In this document: one piece after another, positions 34,436-45,991 of the stretch
Layout of the letters: every line of letters begins with the position of its first letter
Position numbering within the stretch: the stretch's first letter is position 1
Source: Teichococcus oryzae
GTDB lineage: Bacteria > Pseudomonadota > Alphaproteobacteria > Acetobacterales > Acetobacteraceae
NCBI RefSeq assembly: GCF_008386565.1
Contig: NZ_VUKA01000001.1
Span: 620,001-684,000 of the forward strand
Direction: 5' to 3'
DNA length: 64,000 nt
Notes under the pieces: generated by a model
What the model was told of the DNA's origin: nothing
The model's input: the letters and a program-made list of their open reading frames with translations, nothing else
Database searches by the model: none
Translations under genes and position numbers: made by a program

Positions 34436-35089
34436 TCAGAGCAGGATGTCGCCTCCCTGCTCGGCGGTGATGGAGGCGCCGGTTTCCGTCAGCAGCGCGA
34501 AAGGCTCGGTGACCACAAAGGAAGCGGAGGTTTGCGCCGCCAGGGGCTCGGCCGCGTCGGCCACGCGGATGCGGTAGCCGGAGCCTGGCGCCGGGGCGGT
34601 GAAGGTCGCGGAAGCGCCGCCCGCCGCGACCGCGACCGGCAGCGGGCCGGCGACCACCGCGCCGGCGGCGTTGAGGATGCTGAAGATCAGCGTGGCCACG
34701 GGGCCACTGGCGGTGGCGCCGATGGCGAATTGGCGGCCGACATAGAGCCCGGTCGGGACGGGGCCCAGCGCCACGCTGCGGGTCACCGCCGCCACGGGCG
34801 GGATGTCGAAGGAGAAGCCCAGGGCGGCGTAGCCGTTCAGGCGCAGGGGCGGCGCCGAGGCATCCAGCACAAGGCCATTCCCGACAGCCGCATTGCTGCG
34901 CACCGGCAGGAAGTTCATCGAATCGGCCGCTTGCACGATCAGCATGTGGCCTGCCTGCAGGCGGTCGGCGACGCTGTTGAAATAGCCGCCGGCCAGCACC
35001 CCGGCGCGTGTGTCCGTGGTCACGTAGAGCCAGAGCGTGAAGCTGCCGGTGCTGCTCAGCGCCGAAAGCCCACGGGGGTCGAAGGGCAT
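34436..35089 (-). CDS. Hypothetical beta-rich protein, first gene of the phage-tail cassette
   Basis: This 217-residue protein has no clear signal peptide. The N-terminal half is hydrophobic and beta-rich (GSFTLWLYVTTDTRAGVLAG, GHMLIVQAADSMNFLPVRSN). The C-terminal half has a fibronectin-like or Ig-like look (TATGPVATLIF-type strands, GYRIRVADAAEPLAA), ending in EQGGDILL. I do not recognise the family. It starts with a good AGGAG ribosome-binding site and its stop lies 39 nt before the tail-spike gene, so it is probably a structural part of the same spike assembly. Confidence 0.6.
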   Translation of the reverse strand: MPFDPRGLSALSSTGSFTLWLYVTTDTRAGVLAGGYFNSVADRLQAGHMLIVQAADSMNFLPVRSNAAVGNGLVLDASAPPLRLNGYAALGFSFDIPPVAAVTRSVALGPVPTGLYVGRQFAIGATASGPVATLIFSILNAAGAVVAGPLPVAVAAGGASATFTAPAPGSGYRIRVADAAEPLAAQTSASFVVTEPFALLTETGASITAEQGGDILL

Positions 35090-35396
35090 GCGCGTCTCCT
35101 GAATGGTGCAAGGGCGGCGATCCCGTTCCCGGCAGCGCGCCTTGGCGGAGCGTCGCGCAAGCGCAGCGATCCGGCCGCAGGAGGGGGGCTGCGTGCCGGC
35201 TGGGGTGGGCGCCGTGATGGTCGAAATGGCGCGGACGCAGTTCGCCCGCTGACAGAAACAGGAATTAAAGGATCGAGGGGCACCCTGTCAAGGACAAAAA
35301 TCCTATTGCCACTGTAACCGTGGACCGGCGCGGCAAGCTCTTCTAGCCTGCGCCGCTTCTCCGCCGCCCTCCCTCTGGTCCGATGGAATCGCCGCC
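35090..35396. other. Divergent promoter region between the phage cassette and the polyamine operon
   Basis: This 307-base gap separates two divergently transcribed units. The section around 35240-35320 is AT-richer (GAAACAGGAATTAAAGGATC and CAAAAATCCTATTG) and probably holds the promoters, though no clear -10/-35 pair stands out. There is no gene-like frame. Confidence 0.4.
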
Positions 35397-36515
35397 ATGC
35401 TCCGACGCCTGCTTGCCGCCACGTTGTGCGCCGCTGCCTTGCTGCCGATCGCCCTTTCGGCCTCGCCTCCGGCCCGGGCGCAGCAGGCTGTCACGCTCAA
35501 TGTCTACAACTGGTCCGACTACATCGACCCCGGGGCGGTGGAGCGCTTCCAGCAGGAAACCGGAATCCAGGTCCGCTATGACGTGTTCGACAGCCTGGAA
35601 ACCCTGGAAGGCAAGTTGTCGGCCGGGCGCTCGGGCTATGATGTCATCGTTCCCACCAGCGAGCCGACCTTTGCCCGGCTGATCCGCGCGGGGGCGCTGC
35701 GGCCGCTCGACCGCGCCGGCATCCCCAACTGGAAGAACCAGGATGCGACGCTGCTGGAGCGGGTGGCAAGCAGCGACCCCGGCAACAGGTTCGGGGCCAT
35801 CTATCTGTATGGCTCGGTGGGGCTTGGCATCCGCCCGGACAAGGTGCGCGCGGTGCTGCCCGATGCGTCGCTCGACAGCCTCGATCTCCTGATGAAGCCG
35901 GAGAATGCCAGGGCGCTGGCCGGCTGCGGCATCGCGGTGATGGATTCCGCGATCGACGTGCTGCCGAGCGTGCTGCGCTGGCTGGGGCGCGATCCGAACA
36001 GCACCGACACCGGCGACCTGCGCGCGGCCGAGCAGGCGCTGCTGGCGATCCGCCCGCATGTGCGCGCCATCACCGCCAGCGGCAGCATCCTGGATGCGCT
36101 GGCCACCGGCGAGTATTGCGTCGCCATGACCTATTCGGGCGATGCGATCCAGGCCAGGGCACGCGCGACCGAGGCTGGGCGCGGCGTCGAGGTCGCCTAT
36201 GTCCAGCCAAAGGAAGGCGCGCAGCTCTGGTTCGACATGCTGGCCATTCCCGCCGACGCGCCAAATCCGGAAGCGGCCCAGCGCTTCATCGATTTCCTGC
36301 TGCGGCCGGACGTCATGGCGGGCATCACCAACGAGGTCCGCTATCCCAACGCCGTTCCCGCCGCGACCCCGCTGGTGGAGGAGGCGGTGCGCGGCGATCC
36401 CAACGTGTATCCGACGCCGGAGATGCTCAGCCGGTCCTTCACCGCCGAGGTGCTGTCGCCGCAGGCGGAGCGCGCCCGCAGCCGACTGTGGAACCGCTTC
36501 AAGGCCGGGCGCTGA
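35397..36515 (+). CDS. potF: Polyamine ABC transporter substrate-binding protein (PotF-like)
   Basis: This 372-residue periplasmic binding protein has a signal peptide ending ARAQQ near residue 30. It opens as LNVYNWSDYIDPGAVERFQQ, the PotF/PotD signature, and continues with YDVIVPTSEPTFARLI, GAIYLYGSVGLGIRP and the typical NEVRYPNAVP near the end. It captures putrescine or spermidine. The ATPase and two permeases follow without gaps, so this is a complete PotFGHI-type importer. Ligand choice between putrescine and spermidine is not decided. The ATG at 35397 is the only good start. Confidence 0.92.
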   Translation: MLRRLLAATLCAAALLPIALSASPPARAQQAVTLNVYNWSDYIDPGAVERFQQETGIQVRYDVFDSLETLEGKLSAGRSGYDVIVPTSEPTFARLIRAGALRPLDRAGIPNWKNQDATLLERVASSDPGNRFGAIYLYGSVGLGIRPDKVRAVLPDASLDSLDLLMKPENARALAGCGIAVMDSAIDVLPSVLRWLGRDPNSTDTGDLRAAEQALLAIRPHVRAITASGSILDALATGEYCVAMTYSGDAIQARARATEAGRGVEVAYVQPKEGAQLWFDMLAIPADAPNPEAAQRFIDFLLRPDVMAGITNEVRYPNAVPAATPLVEEAVRGDPNVYPTPEMLSRSFTAEVLSPQAERARSRLWNRFKAGR

Positions 36516-36520
36516 CGGCC

Positions 36521-37573
36521 TTGGCGCTGCTGTCCCTGCGGGGCCTCACGAAGCGCTTCGGCGAGACGATGGCGCTTGACCGGCTCGACCTCGACGTCGC
36601 GCCGGGCGAGTTCCTGACGCTGCTGGGCGGTTCCGGCTCCGGCAAGTCCACGCTGCTGCGGGTGGTTGCGGGCTTCGAGGCGGCCGATGCCGGCGCCGTC
36701 CTGCTGGATGGGCAGGAGATTGGCGCGGTTCCGCCGCATGCCCGCCCGCTGAACATGATGTTCCAGTCCTATGCGCTGTTTCCGCATCTCTCGGTGGCGG
36801 GCAACGTGGCCTATGGCCTGAAGCGGGATGGCGTGCCACGCGGCGAGCGTGATCGCCGCGTGGCGGAGGTGCTGGCCCTGGTCGGGCTGGAAGGCTTCGG
36901 GCGCCGCCTGCCATACCGCCTGTCCGGCGGCCAGAAGCAGCGCGTCGCCCTGGCGCGCGCCCTGGTGAAGCGCCCGCGCCTGCTGCTGCTGGATGAGCCG
37001 CTGGGCGCGCTGGATGCCAATCTGCGCGAGCGGACCGGCTTCGAGCTGCGCGCCGTGCAGCGGGAAACCGGCGCCGCCTTCATCATGGTCACCCACGACC
37101 AGAACGAGGCGCTGGCCCTGGCCGATCGCGTCGCCGTGCTGGAAGGCGGGCGGCTGGTGCAGTCCGGCCCGCCGCGCGCCGTGTATGAGCGGCCGGCGAC
37201 CCGCTTCGTGGCCGGCTTCCTCGGGGCCGCCAATGTGCTCGAAGGCGGGCCGGACGGGGCAGGGGGGTTCGGCTGCCCCGCTTTGCCCGCCACGCTGCGC
37301 CCCGGGACGCCCGTTGAAGCGGGCACCACCGCCTGCGCCCTGCGGCCCGAGCGCATCGCGCTGCTTCCCGCGCCGTCCCAGGGCCCCAACACGGCGCGGG
37401 GCGTGGTGGAGGAGGTGGCCTTCCGGGGCGATGACAGCCTGCTGCTGGTGCGCACCCCGGGCGGCGCCCTGCTGCGGGTCGGCCATGCCGAGGAGGATGG
37501 CGCGCCGCCGCCGCGCGGCAGCATGGTTCATCTGGGGTGGGAGGCGGCGTCGGTGGTGCCGCTTCTCGGCTGA
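36521..37573 (+). CDS. potG: Polyamine ABC transporter ATP-binding protein (PotG/PotA-like)
   Basis: This 350-residue ATPase has Walker A GGSGSGKST, Q-loop FQSYALFPHLSV, signature LSGGQKQRVALARAL, Walker B LLLDEPLGALDANL and switch His in MVTHDQNEAL, then a TOBE-type C-terminal domain (CALRPERIAL, VEEVAFRGDDSLLLVR). No ATG precedes the domain, and I chose TTG at 36521, five bases after the binding-protein stop; a CTG at 36512 is an alternative. The next permease overlaps its stop by one base. It would drive PotH and PotI. Confidence 0.9.
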   Translation: MALLSLRGLTKRFGETMALDRLDLDVAPGEFLTLLGGSGSGKSTLLRVVAGFEAADAGAVLLDGQEIGAVPPHARPLNMMFQSYALFPHLSVAGNVAYGLKRDGVPRGERDRRVAEVLALVGLEGFGRRLPYRLSGGQKQRVALARALVKRPRLLLLDEPLGALDANLRERTGFELRAVQRETGAAFIMVTHDQNEALALADRVAVLEGGRLVQSGPPRAVYERPATRFVAGFLGAANVLEGGPDGAGGFGCPALPATLRPGTPVEAGTTACALRPERIALLPAPSQGPNTARGVVEEVAFRGDDSLLLVRTPGGALLRVGHAEEDGAPPPRGSMVHLGWEAASVVPLLG

Positions 37574-38412
37574 TGCGGCGGCTGCCCTTGATCCTGCCGG
37601 CGCTGTGGCTCGGCCTGCTGGTGGCGATGCCGCTGCTGGTGGTTCTGGTCCTGTCCCTGTCCTTCCCCGCGGAGGGCATTCCGCCTTTCTCCCTGCCCAA
37701 CTGCGCCGAGGGTGTGAACACCGAATCCTTCACCCTGCTGCTGGAGGACCCGTTCTACCGGGATGCCTTTCTGGGCGCGCTCGCCGTGGCCGGCGGCACC
37801 GGGCTGCTTTGCCTGATGCTGGCCTTTCCCATGGCGCTGGGCCTTGCGCGCGCGGCGCCGTCCTGGCGGCCGTTGCTGCTGGCGCTGGTGCTGCTGCCCT
37901 TCTGGACCGGCTTCCTGCCGCGGCTCGGCGCCTGGATCGGCCTGTTGCGGGACGAGGGATGGATCAATGGGTTGTTGCAATCGCTCGGGCTGATCGAGGC
38001 GCCGCTGCCGCTGCTGTATTCCTGGCCGGCATTGTTCCTCGGCATGGTGCATGCCTACCTGCCCTTCGCCGTGTTGCCGCTTTACGCCAGCCTGTCGCGC
38101 ATCGATCCGGTGCTGGAGGAGGCGGCGGCGGATCTGGGCGCCACCGGTCCTGTGGCCTTCCTGACCGTGACCCTGCCCCTGGCCCTGCCGGGCGCGGCGG
38201 CGGCGTTCCTGCTGGTGTTCATCCCGGCGGCAGGGGAATACGTGATCCCTGAATTGCTGGGGCCGCCCTCGGCGCAGCTGGTCGGCCGCGTGCTGTGGGG
38301 AGAGTTCTTCCAGAACCGGGACTGGCCGGTGGCGGCGGCGCTGGCCGTGGTGCTGCTGATCCTGCTGATCCTGCCGATCCGGCTGTTCCAGCGGCTGGAG
38401 GCCCGGCGATGA
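37573..38412 (+). CDS. potH: Polyamine ABC transporter permease (PotH-like)
   Basis: This is a 279-residue inner-membrane permease with six helices. The permease loop is EEAAADLGATGPVAFLTVTLPLALPG, the EAA-type coupling segment, with the coupling glycine present. It opens with a basic MRRLPLILPALWLG. The ATG is shared with the potG stop (one base overlap), and the next permease overlaps its own stop by four bases. A conserved periplasmic segment (GVNTESFTLLLEDPFYRDAF) is typical of PotB/PotH. Confidence 0.92.
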   Translation: MRRLPLILPALWLGLLVAMPLLVVLVLSLSFPAEGIPPFSLPNCAEGVNTESFTLLLEDPFYRDAFLGALAVAGGTGLLCLMLAFPMALGLARAAPSWRPLLLALVLLPFWTGFLPRLGAWIGLLRDEGWINGLLQSLGLIEAPLPLLYSWPALFLGMVHAYLPFAVLPLYASLSRIDPVLEEAAADLGATGPVAFLTVTLPLALPGAAAAFLLVFIPAAGEYVIPELLGPPSAQLVGRVLWGEFFQNRDWPVAAALAVVLLILLILPIRLFQRLEARR

Positions 38413-39218
38413 AGCGGCTCCCCATGGCCGCGCTGGGCCTGGTGCTGGGGCTGCTGTTCCTGTGGCTGCCGGTGCTGCTGCTGGCTGCCTATGCCTTCAG
38501 CGATGCCCGGATTCCCTTCCAGTGGGGCGGCTTTTCCCTGCGCTGGTTCGCCGCCTTGGCGGGAAATGCCCGGTTGATCGAGGCCGCCTGGCTGTCCCTG
38601 CGGGTGGCCTGCGGCGCGGCGACGCTGGCGGTGCTGCTGGGCGGCGCCGTGGGGTGGGTTCTGGCGCGGCATGGCCCGTTCCGGGGCCGTGCCCTGTTCG
38701 GCGCCCTGGCCGGCACGCCGCTGGTGCTTCCCGACGTTGTCACGGGCCTGTCGCTGCTGCTGTTCTTCGTGATGCTGGAATCGCTGACTGGCTGGCCGGC
38801 GGAACGCGGCGCCACCACCATCCTGCTTGCCCATGCGACGATCGGCGCCGCCTATGTCGCGGTGCTGGTCCAGGCGCGCCTGTCCGAGCTGGCGCCGGAG
38901 CTGGAGGATGCGGCGCGCGACCTCGGCGCGGCGCCGCCCGTCGCCTTCGCCACCGTCACCCTGCCGCTGCTGGCGCCGAGCCTGGTGGCCGGCTGGCTGC
39001 TTGCCTTCACCCTGTCGGTGGATGACGTTGTGGTGGCCAGCTTTGTTTCGGGCCCCGCTGGAACCACCCTGCCGATGGTGGTGTTTTCCATGCTGCGCCT
39101 CGGCCTGACGCCGGAGGTCAACGCGCTTGCCGTGGTGGTGCTGTCGGCGGCGGGATCGCTGCTGGCTTTGGCCATGCTGGCGCTGCGGCTGTCGCAAAGC
39201 CGGGGCAGGCCGCCCTAA
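38409..39218 (+). CDS. potI: Polyamine ABC transporter permease (PotI-like)
   Basis: This 269-residue partner permease has six helices and the coupling loop ELEDAARDLGAAPPVAFATVTLPL. It contains SLRWFAALAGNARLIEAAW, like PotC/PotI, and the late FTLSVDDVVVASFVSG typical of this family. The ATG overlaps the potH stop (ATGA). It closes the transporter operon; a DUF2189 gene starts 142 nt later with its own ribosome-binding site. Confidence 0.92.
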   Translation: MKRLPMAALGLVLGLLFLWLPVLLLAAYAFSDARIPFQWGGFSLRWFAALAGNARLIEAAWLSLRVACGAATLAVLLGGAVGWVLARHGPFRGRALFGALAGTPLVLPDVVTGLSLLLFFVMLESLTGWPAERGATTILLAHATIGAAYVAVLVQARLSELAPELEDAARDLGAAPPVAFATVTLPLLAPSLVAGWLLAFTLSVDDVVVASFVSGPAGTTLPMVVFSMLRLGLTPEVNALAVVVLSAAGSLLALAMLALRLSQSRGRPP

Positions 39219-39360
39219 ACATCCGGCGGTGCTTGCAACGCCGCCGCCACAACCCAGATCGAGCCTTGTGGACGACCCGCCAGCGGTCGCTTCCGGCGCC
39301 ATCGGGCCTTCCGCGCCAATGCGAAGCCTGCGGGACAAGCCCGCCGGCATGGGAGGACAC

Positions 39361-42012
<2,652 letters not shown>

Positions 42013-42093
42013 ACCGGGCATCGCCGCGAAACCCCTTGCATCCTCGCCAAAGCTCGGGTGTTTGGGCCAAGGATTGCGGGAGTTTCATCGACC

Positions 42094-42876
42094 ATGCGCC
42101 TTGCCACCTCCGCCTTGATGCTGCTGCCGCTGCTGGCCTGCGCCGACCCGGCCTATCAGGGGCCGGCCTTCACGCCGGCGCAGCAATCCGCGGCCATGGC
42201 CGAGATTTCCGGCGGCCAGGCTCCGGTGCGCCGCGCGATGACGGATGAACAGGCCCAGCAGGCGATCGCCCGTGTCGCACGCCGCCTGGCGCCGGCCGGC
42301 ACCAGCGCCTGCCAGGAGCTTCGCCGCACCTGCAACTGGCGCTTCATCTATGATCCGAGCCAGGAGCTGAACGCCGCCGCCACCGGGGAAGGCGACATCA
42401 TTATCCAGCGCGGCGTCGCGGAATATGCCCGCAACGACGACGAGATGGCCTTCGTGATCGCGCATGAGATGGCGCACCACGCGGCCAACCATGTGCAGAA
42501 CACCACCACCCGGGCGCAGATCGGCGGCGTGCTGGCCGGCGTGCTGGCCTCGCTGGCCGGTGCTTATGCGGGGGTGTCGCCGGATGGGCTGGTGCAGGGC
42601 GCGGCGGGGATCGGCTCGCAGCTGGCGGTGATCTCCTACAGCAAGGCGCAGGAGCGCGAGGCGGATGCCATCGGCGCGACCATCATGCACCGCGCCGGCT
42701 ACGACGTGGCGCAGGGCCGCAGCATGCTGCTGGCCCTGGCGCGGCTGTCGGGTCGCCTTGAAACCTCGCTGCTCTCGACCCATCCGGCCGGGCCGGATCG
42801 CGTGGCGTCCTTCGATGCGGCGGTGGCCGACATGAAAAGGGCCAATTGGCGGCTGGGCGCCGCGCCGGGGGGCTGA
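42094..42876 (+). CDS. M48-family metalloprotease lipoprotein
   Basis: This 260-residue protein is anchored as a lipoprotein: signal RLATSALMLLPLLACADP with the lipobox Cys near residue 16. The zinc site is HEMAHH around residue 134 with the third ligand Glu in AQEREADAIG. Between them is a hydrophobic segment (GVLAGVLASLAGAYAGV). M48 proteases of this size (LoiP/YcaL-type) work in outer-membrane quality control. It starts at the ATG giving the shortest, most typical lipoprotein signal. It lies 80 nt after the acetyltransferase. Confidence 0.9.
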   Translation: MRLATSALMLLPLLACADPAYQGPAFTPAQQSAAMAEISGGQAPVRRAMTDEQAQQAIARVARRLAPAGTSACQELRRTCNWRFIYDPSQELNAAATGEGDIIIQRGVAEYARNDDEMAFVIAHEMAHHAANHVQNTTTRAQIGGVLAGVLASLAGAYAGVSPDGLVQGAAGIGSQLAVISYSKAQEREADAIGATIMHRAGYDVAQGRSMLLALARLSGRLETSLLSTHPAGPDRVASFDAAVADMKRANWRLGAAPGG

Positions 42877-42909
42877 GGCCGAGACCAGACGCGGGGCCCC
42901 GTCTCGGCC
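42877..42909. terminator. Hairpin directly after the M48 protease stop
   Basis: Perfect arms GGCCGAGAC (42877-42885) and GTCTCGGCC (42901-42909), starting at the base after the stop codon, with a 15-nt GC-rich loop. It separates the protease gene from aminotransferase copy 2. Confidence 0.5.
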
Positions 42910-43077
42910 GCGGCGGGCTGGTGCCGGATCAGGCATGTATGGCGTGGGCGCAGGCAGCAGCATGGTGGCGGCATGGGCCGTACCGATGGCGGGACCGGAG
43001 CGGCGCGGCCTTGGCGAGGCCCGGCTTCGCTTCTAGGCTTGCGGCCTCAGCCTCGCTGCTCGGAGAATTCTGCCGTT

Positions 43078-44277
43078 ATGCCCGCCCTTGCCGGTCGCCT
43101 GAAGGATATCGCCGTTTCCGCCTCCGTCGTCATGGGCGCCCGCGCCCGTGAACTGGCGGCCGAAGGCAAGAAGGTCATCAGCCTCGCCGCCGGCGAGCCG
43201 GACTTCGACACCCCCGTCCATGCCATCGAGGCGGCGTATCAGGCCGCCCTGCGGGGCGATACGAAATATCCCCCGACCGACGGCACCCGCGCGCTGAAGC
43301 AGGCGGTGCAGAAGAAGTTCAAGCGCGACAACAACCTCGACTATGCGCTGGACGAGATCCTGGTGGCCAATGGCGGCAAGCAGATCATCATGGATGCGCT
43401 GCTCGCGACCTGCGACCCTGGCGACGAGGTGCTGATCCCGGCGCCCTTCTGGGTCAGCTACGCCGACATGGCGAAGCTTGCCACCGCCACGCCGACCTTC
43501 GTGAACTGCCCGCAGAACAACGGCTTCAAGCTGCGGCCGGAGGACCTGGACGCCGCGATCACGCCGAAGACCAAGTGGCTGTTCCTGAACTTCCCGTCCA
43601 ACCCGACCGGCGCCGCCTGTTCCCGCGCGGAGATGGCGGCCATCGCCGCCGTGATGCTGAAGCACCCACATGTCTGGATCCTGACGGACGACATGTATGA
43701 GCACCTCGTCTATGATGGCGAGTTCTGCACCATCGCCGAGGTCGAGCCGCGCCTGAAGGACCGCGTGCTGACGGTGAACGGCGCCTCCAAGACCTATGCC
43801 ATGACCGGCTGGCGCGTCGGCTTCGCCGGCGGGCCGAAGCCGCTGATCAAGGCGATGGCCAACATGCAGGGCCAGCTCACCAGCGGCATCAGCACCATCA
43901 GCCAGGCCGCTGCCGTCGCCGCGCTGGAAGGGCCGCAGGAGCTGCTCGCCGAGCGTGCCGCCATCTACCGCCAGCGCCGCGACCTCGTGGTTTCCATGCT
44001 GTGCGAGGCTCCGGGCCTCACCTGCCACAAGCCGGAAGGCGCCTTCTACGTTTATCCCAACATCGCCGCCTGCCTGGGCAAGACCAGCAAGGCCGGCCGG
44101 AAGATCGAGACCGATACCGACTTCGCGCTGGCCCTGCTGGATGAGAAGCTGGTAGCCACCGTGCAGGGTGCGGCCTATGGCATGAGCCCCTATATCCGCA
44201 TCTCCTACGCCACCGACACGGAAAGCCTGCGCGAAGCCTGCAGCCGGATCCAGGAGTTCTGCCGCGAGCTGAGCTGA
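43078..44277 (+). CDS. Pyridoxal-phosphate aminotransferase, class I (aspartate-type), copy 2
   Basis: This 399-residue paralogue of the enzyme at 40331 has the same set of motifs: [40 protein letters not shown], the PLP Lys in ASKTYAMTGWRVGFAGG, and the Arg in IRISYATDTESL. Differences cluster around substrate-contact loops (TDGTRALK against SGTRALR), suggesting distinct specificity. It starts MPALAGRLKDIAVSAS at 43078. A dual acetyltransferase gene follows by 77 nt. Confidence 0.92.
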   Translation: MPALAGRLKDIAVSASVVMGARARELAAEGKKVISLAAGEPDFDTPVHAIEAAYQAALRGDTKYPPTDGTRALKQAVQKKFKRDNNLDYALDEILVANGGKQIIMDALLATCDPGDEVLIPAPFWVSYADMAKLATATPTFVNCPQNNGFKLRPEDLDAAITPKTKWLFLNFPSNPTGAACSRAEMAAIAAVMLKHPHVWILTDDMYEHLVYDGEFCTIAEVEPRLKDRVLTVNGASKTYAMTGWRVGFAGGPKPLIKAMANMQGQLTSGISTISQAAAVAALEGPQELLAERAAIYRQRRDLVVSMLCEAPGLTCHKPEGAFYVYPNIAACLGKTSKAGRKIETDTDFALALLDEKLVATVQGAAYGMSPYIRISYATDTESLREACSRIQEFCRELS

Positions 44278-44354
44278 GGCAATCACGCTCCGCCACGATG
44301 AGGGCCGGCGGCACCTTCCGCCGGCCCGACCTGAAGGATTGCTTGAACACTGCC

Positions 44355-45347
44355 ATGACCATGATCCGCCCGGGCCGCGACGATGATGCGGCCGATTTTA
44401 TCCGCCTGATCGGTGACGCCTGGTCGGAATTTCCCAACTGCATCCTGGACGTGGATGGCGAGGTGCCGGAACTGCGCGCCCTGGCCAGCCATTTCCGGAA
44501 GGCGGGTGGCGCGGTGTGGGTGGCCGAGGAAAACGGCCACGCCATCGGCATGGTGGCGACCCGCCCGCTCGGCTCCGACCGCGCCTGGGAAATCAACAAG
44601 ATGTATGTCGAGAAGACGCAGCGTGGCACCGGCCTCGCGCATCGTCTGCTCGGCGGCGCCGAATCCCATGCGCGGGAGCAGGGTGCCGAACGGCTGGTGC
44701 TGTGGACCGATACCCGTTTCGAGGCGGCGCATCGCTTCTACGAGAAGCGCGGCTATGTGCGGGCGGGCTCGATCCGCATCCTCGACGACCTCTCGAAATC
44801 GCTGGAATTCCGCTACGCCAAGCCGGCGCGTGGCCTGGTGGTGGAAGCTGCCGATGCTGCCGCCGCGGCCAGCGCGGAGCGTAGCCTGGCCGAGATCCTG
44901 GTGGCCTGCGTCGCCGATGGGGGCTCGCTGGACCATCGGCACCCGCTGTCGCTGGATGCGGCACGCGCCCTGTGGCGCAAGGTTTCGGCCGATGTAGCCA
45001 TGGGCACCCGCCTGCTGCTGATCGCATGGCAGGAGGGGCGCATGGCCGGCACGGTGCAGCTCGACCTCGCCACGCCGGAAACCGAACCCCACCGCGCCGT
45101 TTTGCGGCAATTGCTGGTGCATCCGGATTTCCGCCGCGCCGGGGTGGGACGGGCCCTGGTGCAGCGGGCGGAACAGGCGGCGCGTGGCATTGGCCGTTCC
45201 CTCCTGACGCTGGATTGCCGCGCGGGGGAGGCGGCGGAGCGCCTGTTCGGGGGGCTGGGCTGGGTGCAGGCCGGGCGCATTCCTGGTTTCGGCCGCGACG
45301 CCGCCGGCCAGCCGGCGGATCAGATCCTGCTTTACCGCGTCCTGTAG
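44355..45347 (+). CDS. Tandem GNAT acetyltransferase (two GNAT domains)
   Basis: This 330-residue protein has two GNAT folds in tandem. The first (about 1-155) has IGMVATRPLG and the CoA motif INKMYVEKTQRGTGLAHRLL. The second (about 165-330) has MAGTVQLDLATPETEPHRA and the CoA motif LLVHPDFRRAGVGRALVQRA, the stronger of the two. Both keep a Q/R-x-x-G-x-G/A loop. Substrate unknown. Several in-frame starts exist; 44298 (ATG) and 44343 (TTG with AAGGA four bases ahead) are alternatives to ATG 44355. Confidence 0.8.
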   Translation: MTMIRPGRDDDAADFIRLIGDAWSEFPNCILDVDGEVPELRALASHFRKAGGAVWVAEENGHAIGMVATRPLGSDRAWEINKMYVEKTQRGTGLAHRLLGGAESHAREQGAERLVLWTDTRFEAAHRFYEKRGYVRAGSIRILDDLSKSLEFRYAKPARGLVVEAADAAAAASAERSLAEILVACVADGGSLDHRHPLSLDAARALWRKVSADVAMGTRLLLIAWQEGRMAGTVQLDLATPETEPHRAVLRQLLVHPDFRRAGVGRALVQRAEQAARGIGRSLLTLDCRAGEAAERLFGGLGWVQAGRIPGFGRDAAGQPADQILLYRVL

Positions 45348-45417
45348 TACCGGCCGCCCGCGACAACCTGGACGCCGCCCTCCGCGTTCCCCAGGTCTGA
45401 AAAGGCAGGGAAACCGG

Positions 45418-45979
45418 ATGATGGCCACGCTTCTCCAGGCCCGCATTCTGGTTCTTGCCACCGATGGCTTCACCCGGCCGGAGCTGCTGGACCAGTTGCG
45501 CGGCCAGGGCGTCTCGCCGCGCCTGTGGGAACCTGCCTGCCCAGGGCGCTTCTGCCCTGGCAGGAGGCGCCGGGTCCAGGCCGGTGGAGCGACCCCGTTC
45601 GGTGGATTGCGCCTTTGATGAGGTCAGCGAGGCCAGCTATGACGCGCTGGTCCTGCCAGGCGGGCTGCGGAGCCCCGACCGGCTGCGCAGTGAGCCGCGC
45701 GTGCTGGCCCTGGCCCGTGACTTCATCGCGCGGCGCAAGACGGTGGCGGCATGGGACCATGCCGGCTGGATTCTGGTGGATGCCGGCCTGGCAACCGGCC
45801 GCCGCATGACCTCCTGCGCCGCCATCCGCACCGATCTGCAGAATGCGGGTGCCATCTGGCTGGACGTGCCTCTGGTGCAGGACCAGGGCGTGGTCACGGC
45901 CGATTCGCGCCACGGCCTGGAGGGATTGGTGCAATTGCTGGTCCGCATGTCCTGTGACGTGGTGCAGGGCCGGGCCTGA
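45418..45979 (+). pseudogene. DJ-1/PfpI-family gene broken by two single-base frameshifts
   Basis: The gene opens in frame with ATG-ATG at 45418 (LLQARILVLATDGFTRPELL). By comparison with the family it then has to move frame near 45540 (reading LLPWQEAPGPGRWSDPV) and again near 45597 (reading VDCAFDEVSEASYDALVLPG), ending at 45979. Each shift is explained by one missing base, most simply a lost C in CCC/CC runs. The remaining segments (LVLPGGLRSPDRLR, GRRMTSCAAIRTDLQNAG) are well conserved. The catalytic elbow normally reads A-x-C-H-G; here it is AAWDHAGW, so the nucleophilic Cys is replaced by Asp. This is either a decaying gene or sequencing errors in a GC-rich patch. Confidence 0.7.
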
Positions 45980-45991
45980 CCCGCCGGAGCT

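Noticed and set aside
30094..35089. A complete prophage
   Set aside because: No integrase, terminase, capsid, portal, lysozyme or attachment-site repeats are seen, and both flanks are chromosomal genes. Only a spike/fibre cassette is supported.
31787..35317. A 1176-codon plus-strand frame across the tail-spike cassette
   Set aside because: The five minus-strand genes have coherent starts, ribosome-binding sites and phage-like motifs. The plus frame is a composition shadow.
45525..45562. A mobile hairpin inserted into the DJ-1 gene
   Set aside because: The imperfect CTGCCCAGGGC/GCCCTGGCAG repeat is explained by the gene's own codons plus a single lost base. Nothing else suggests an insertion.
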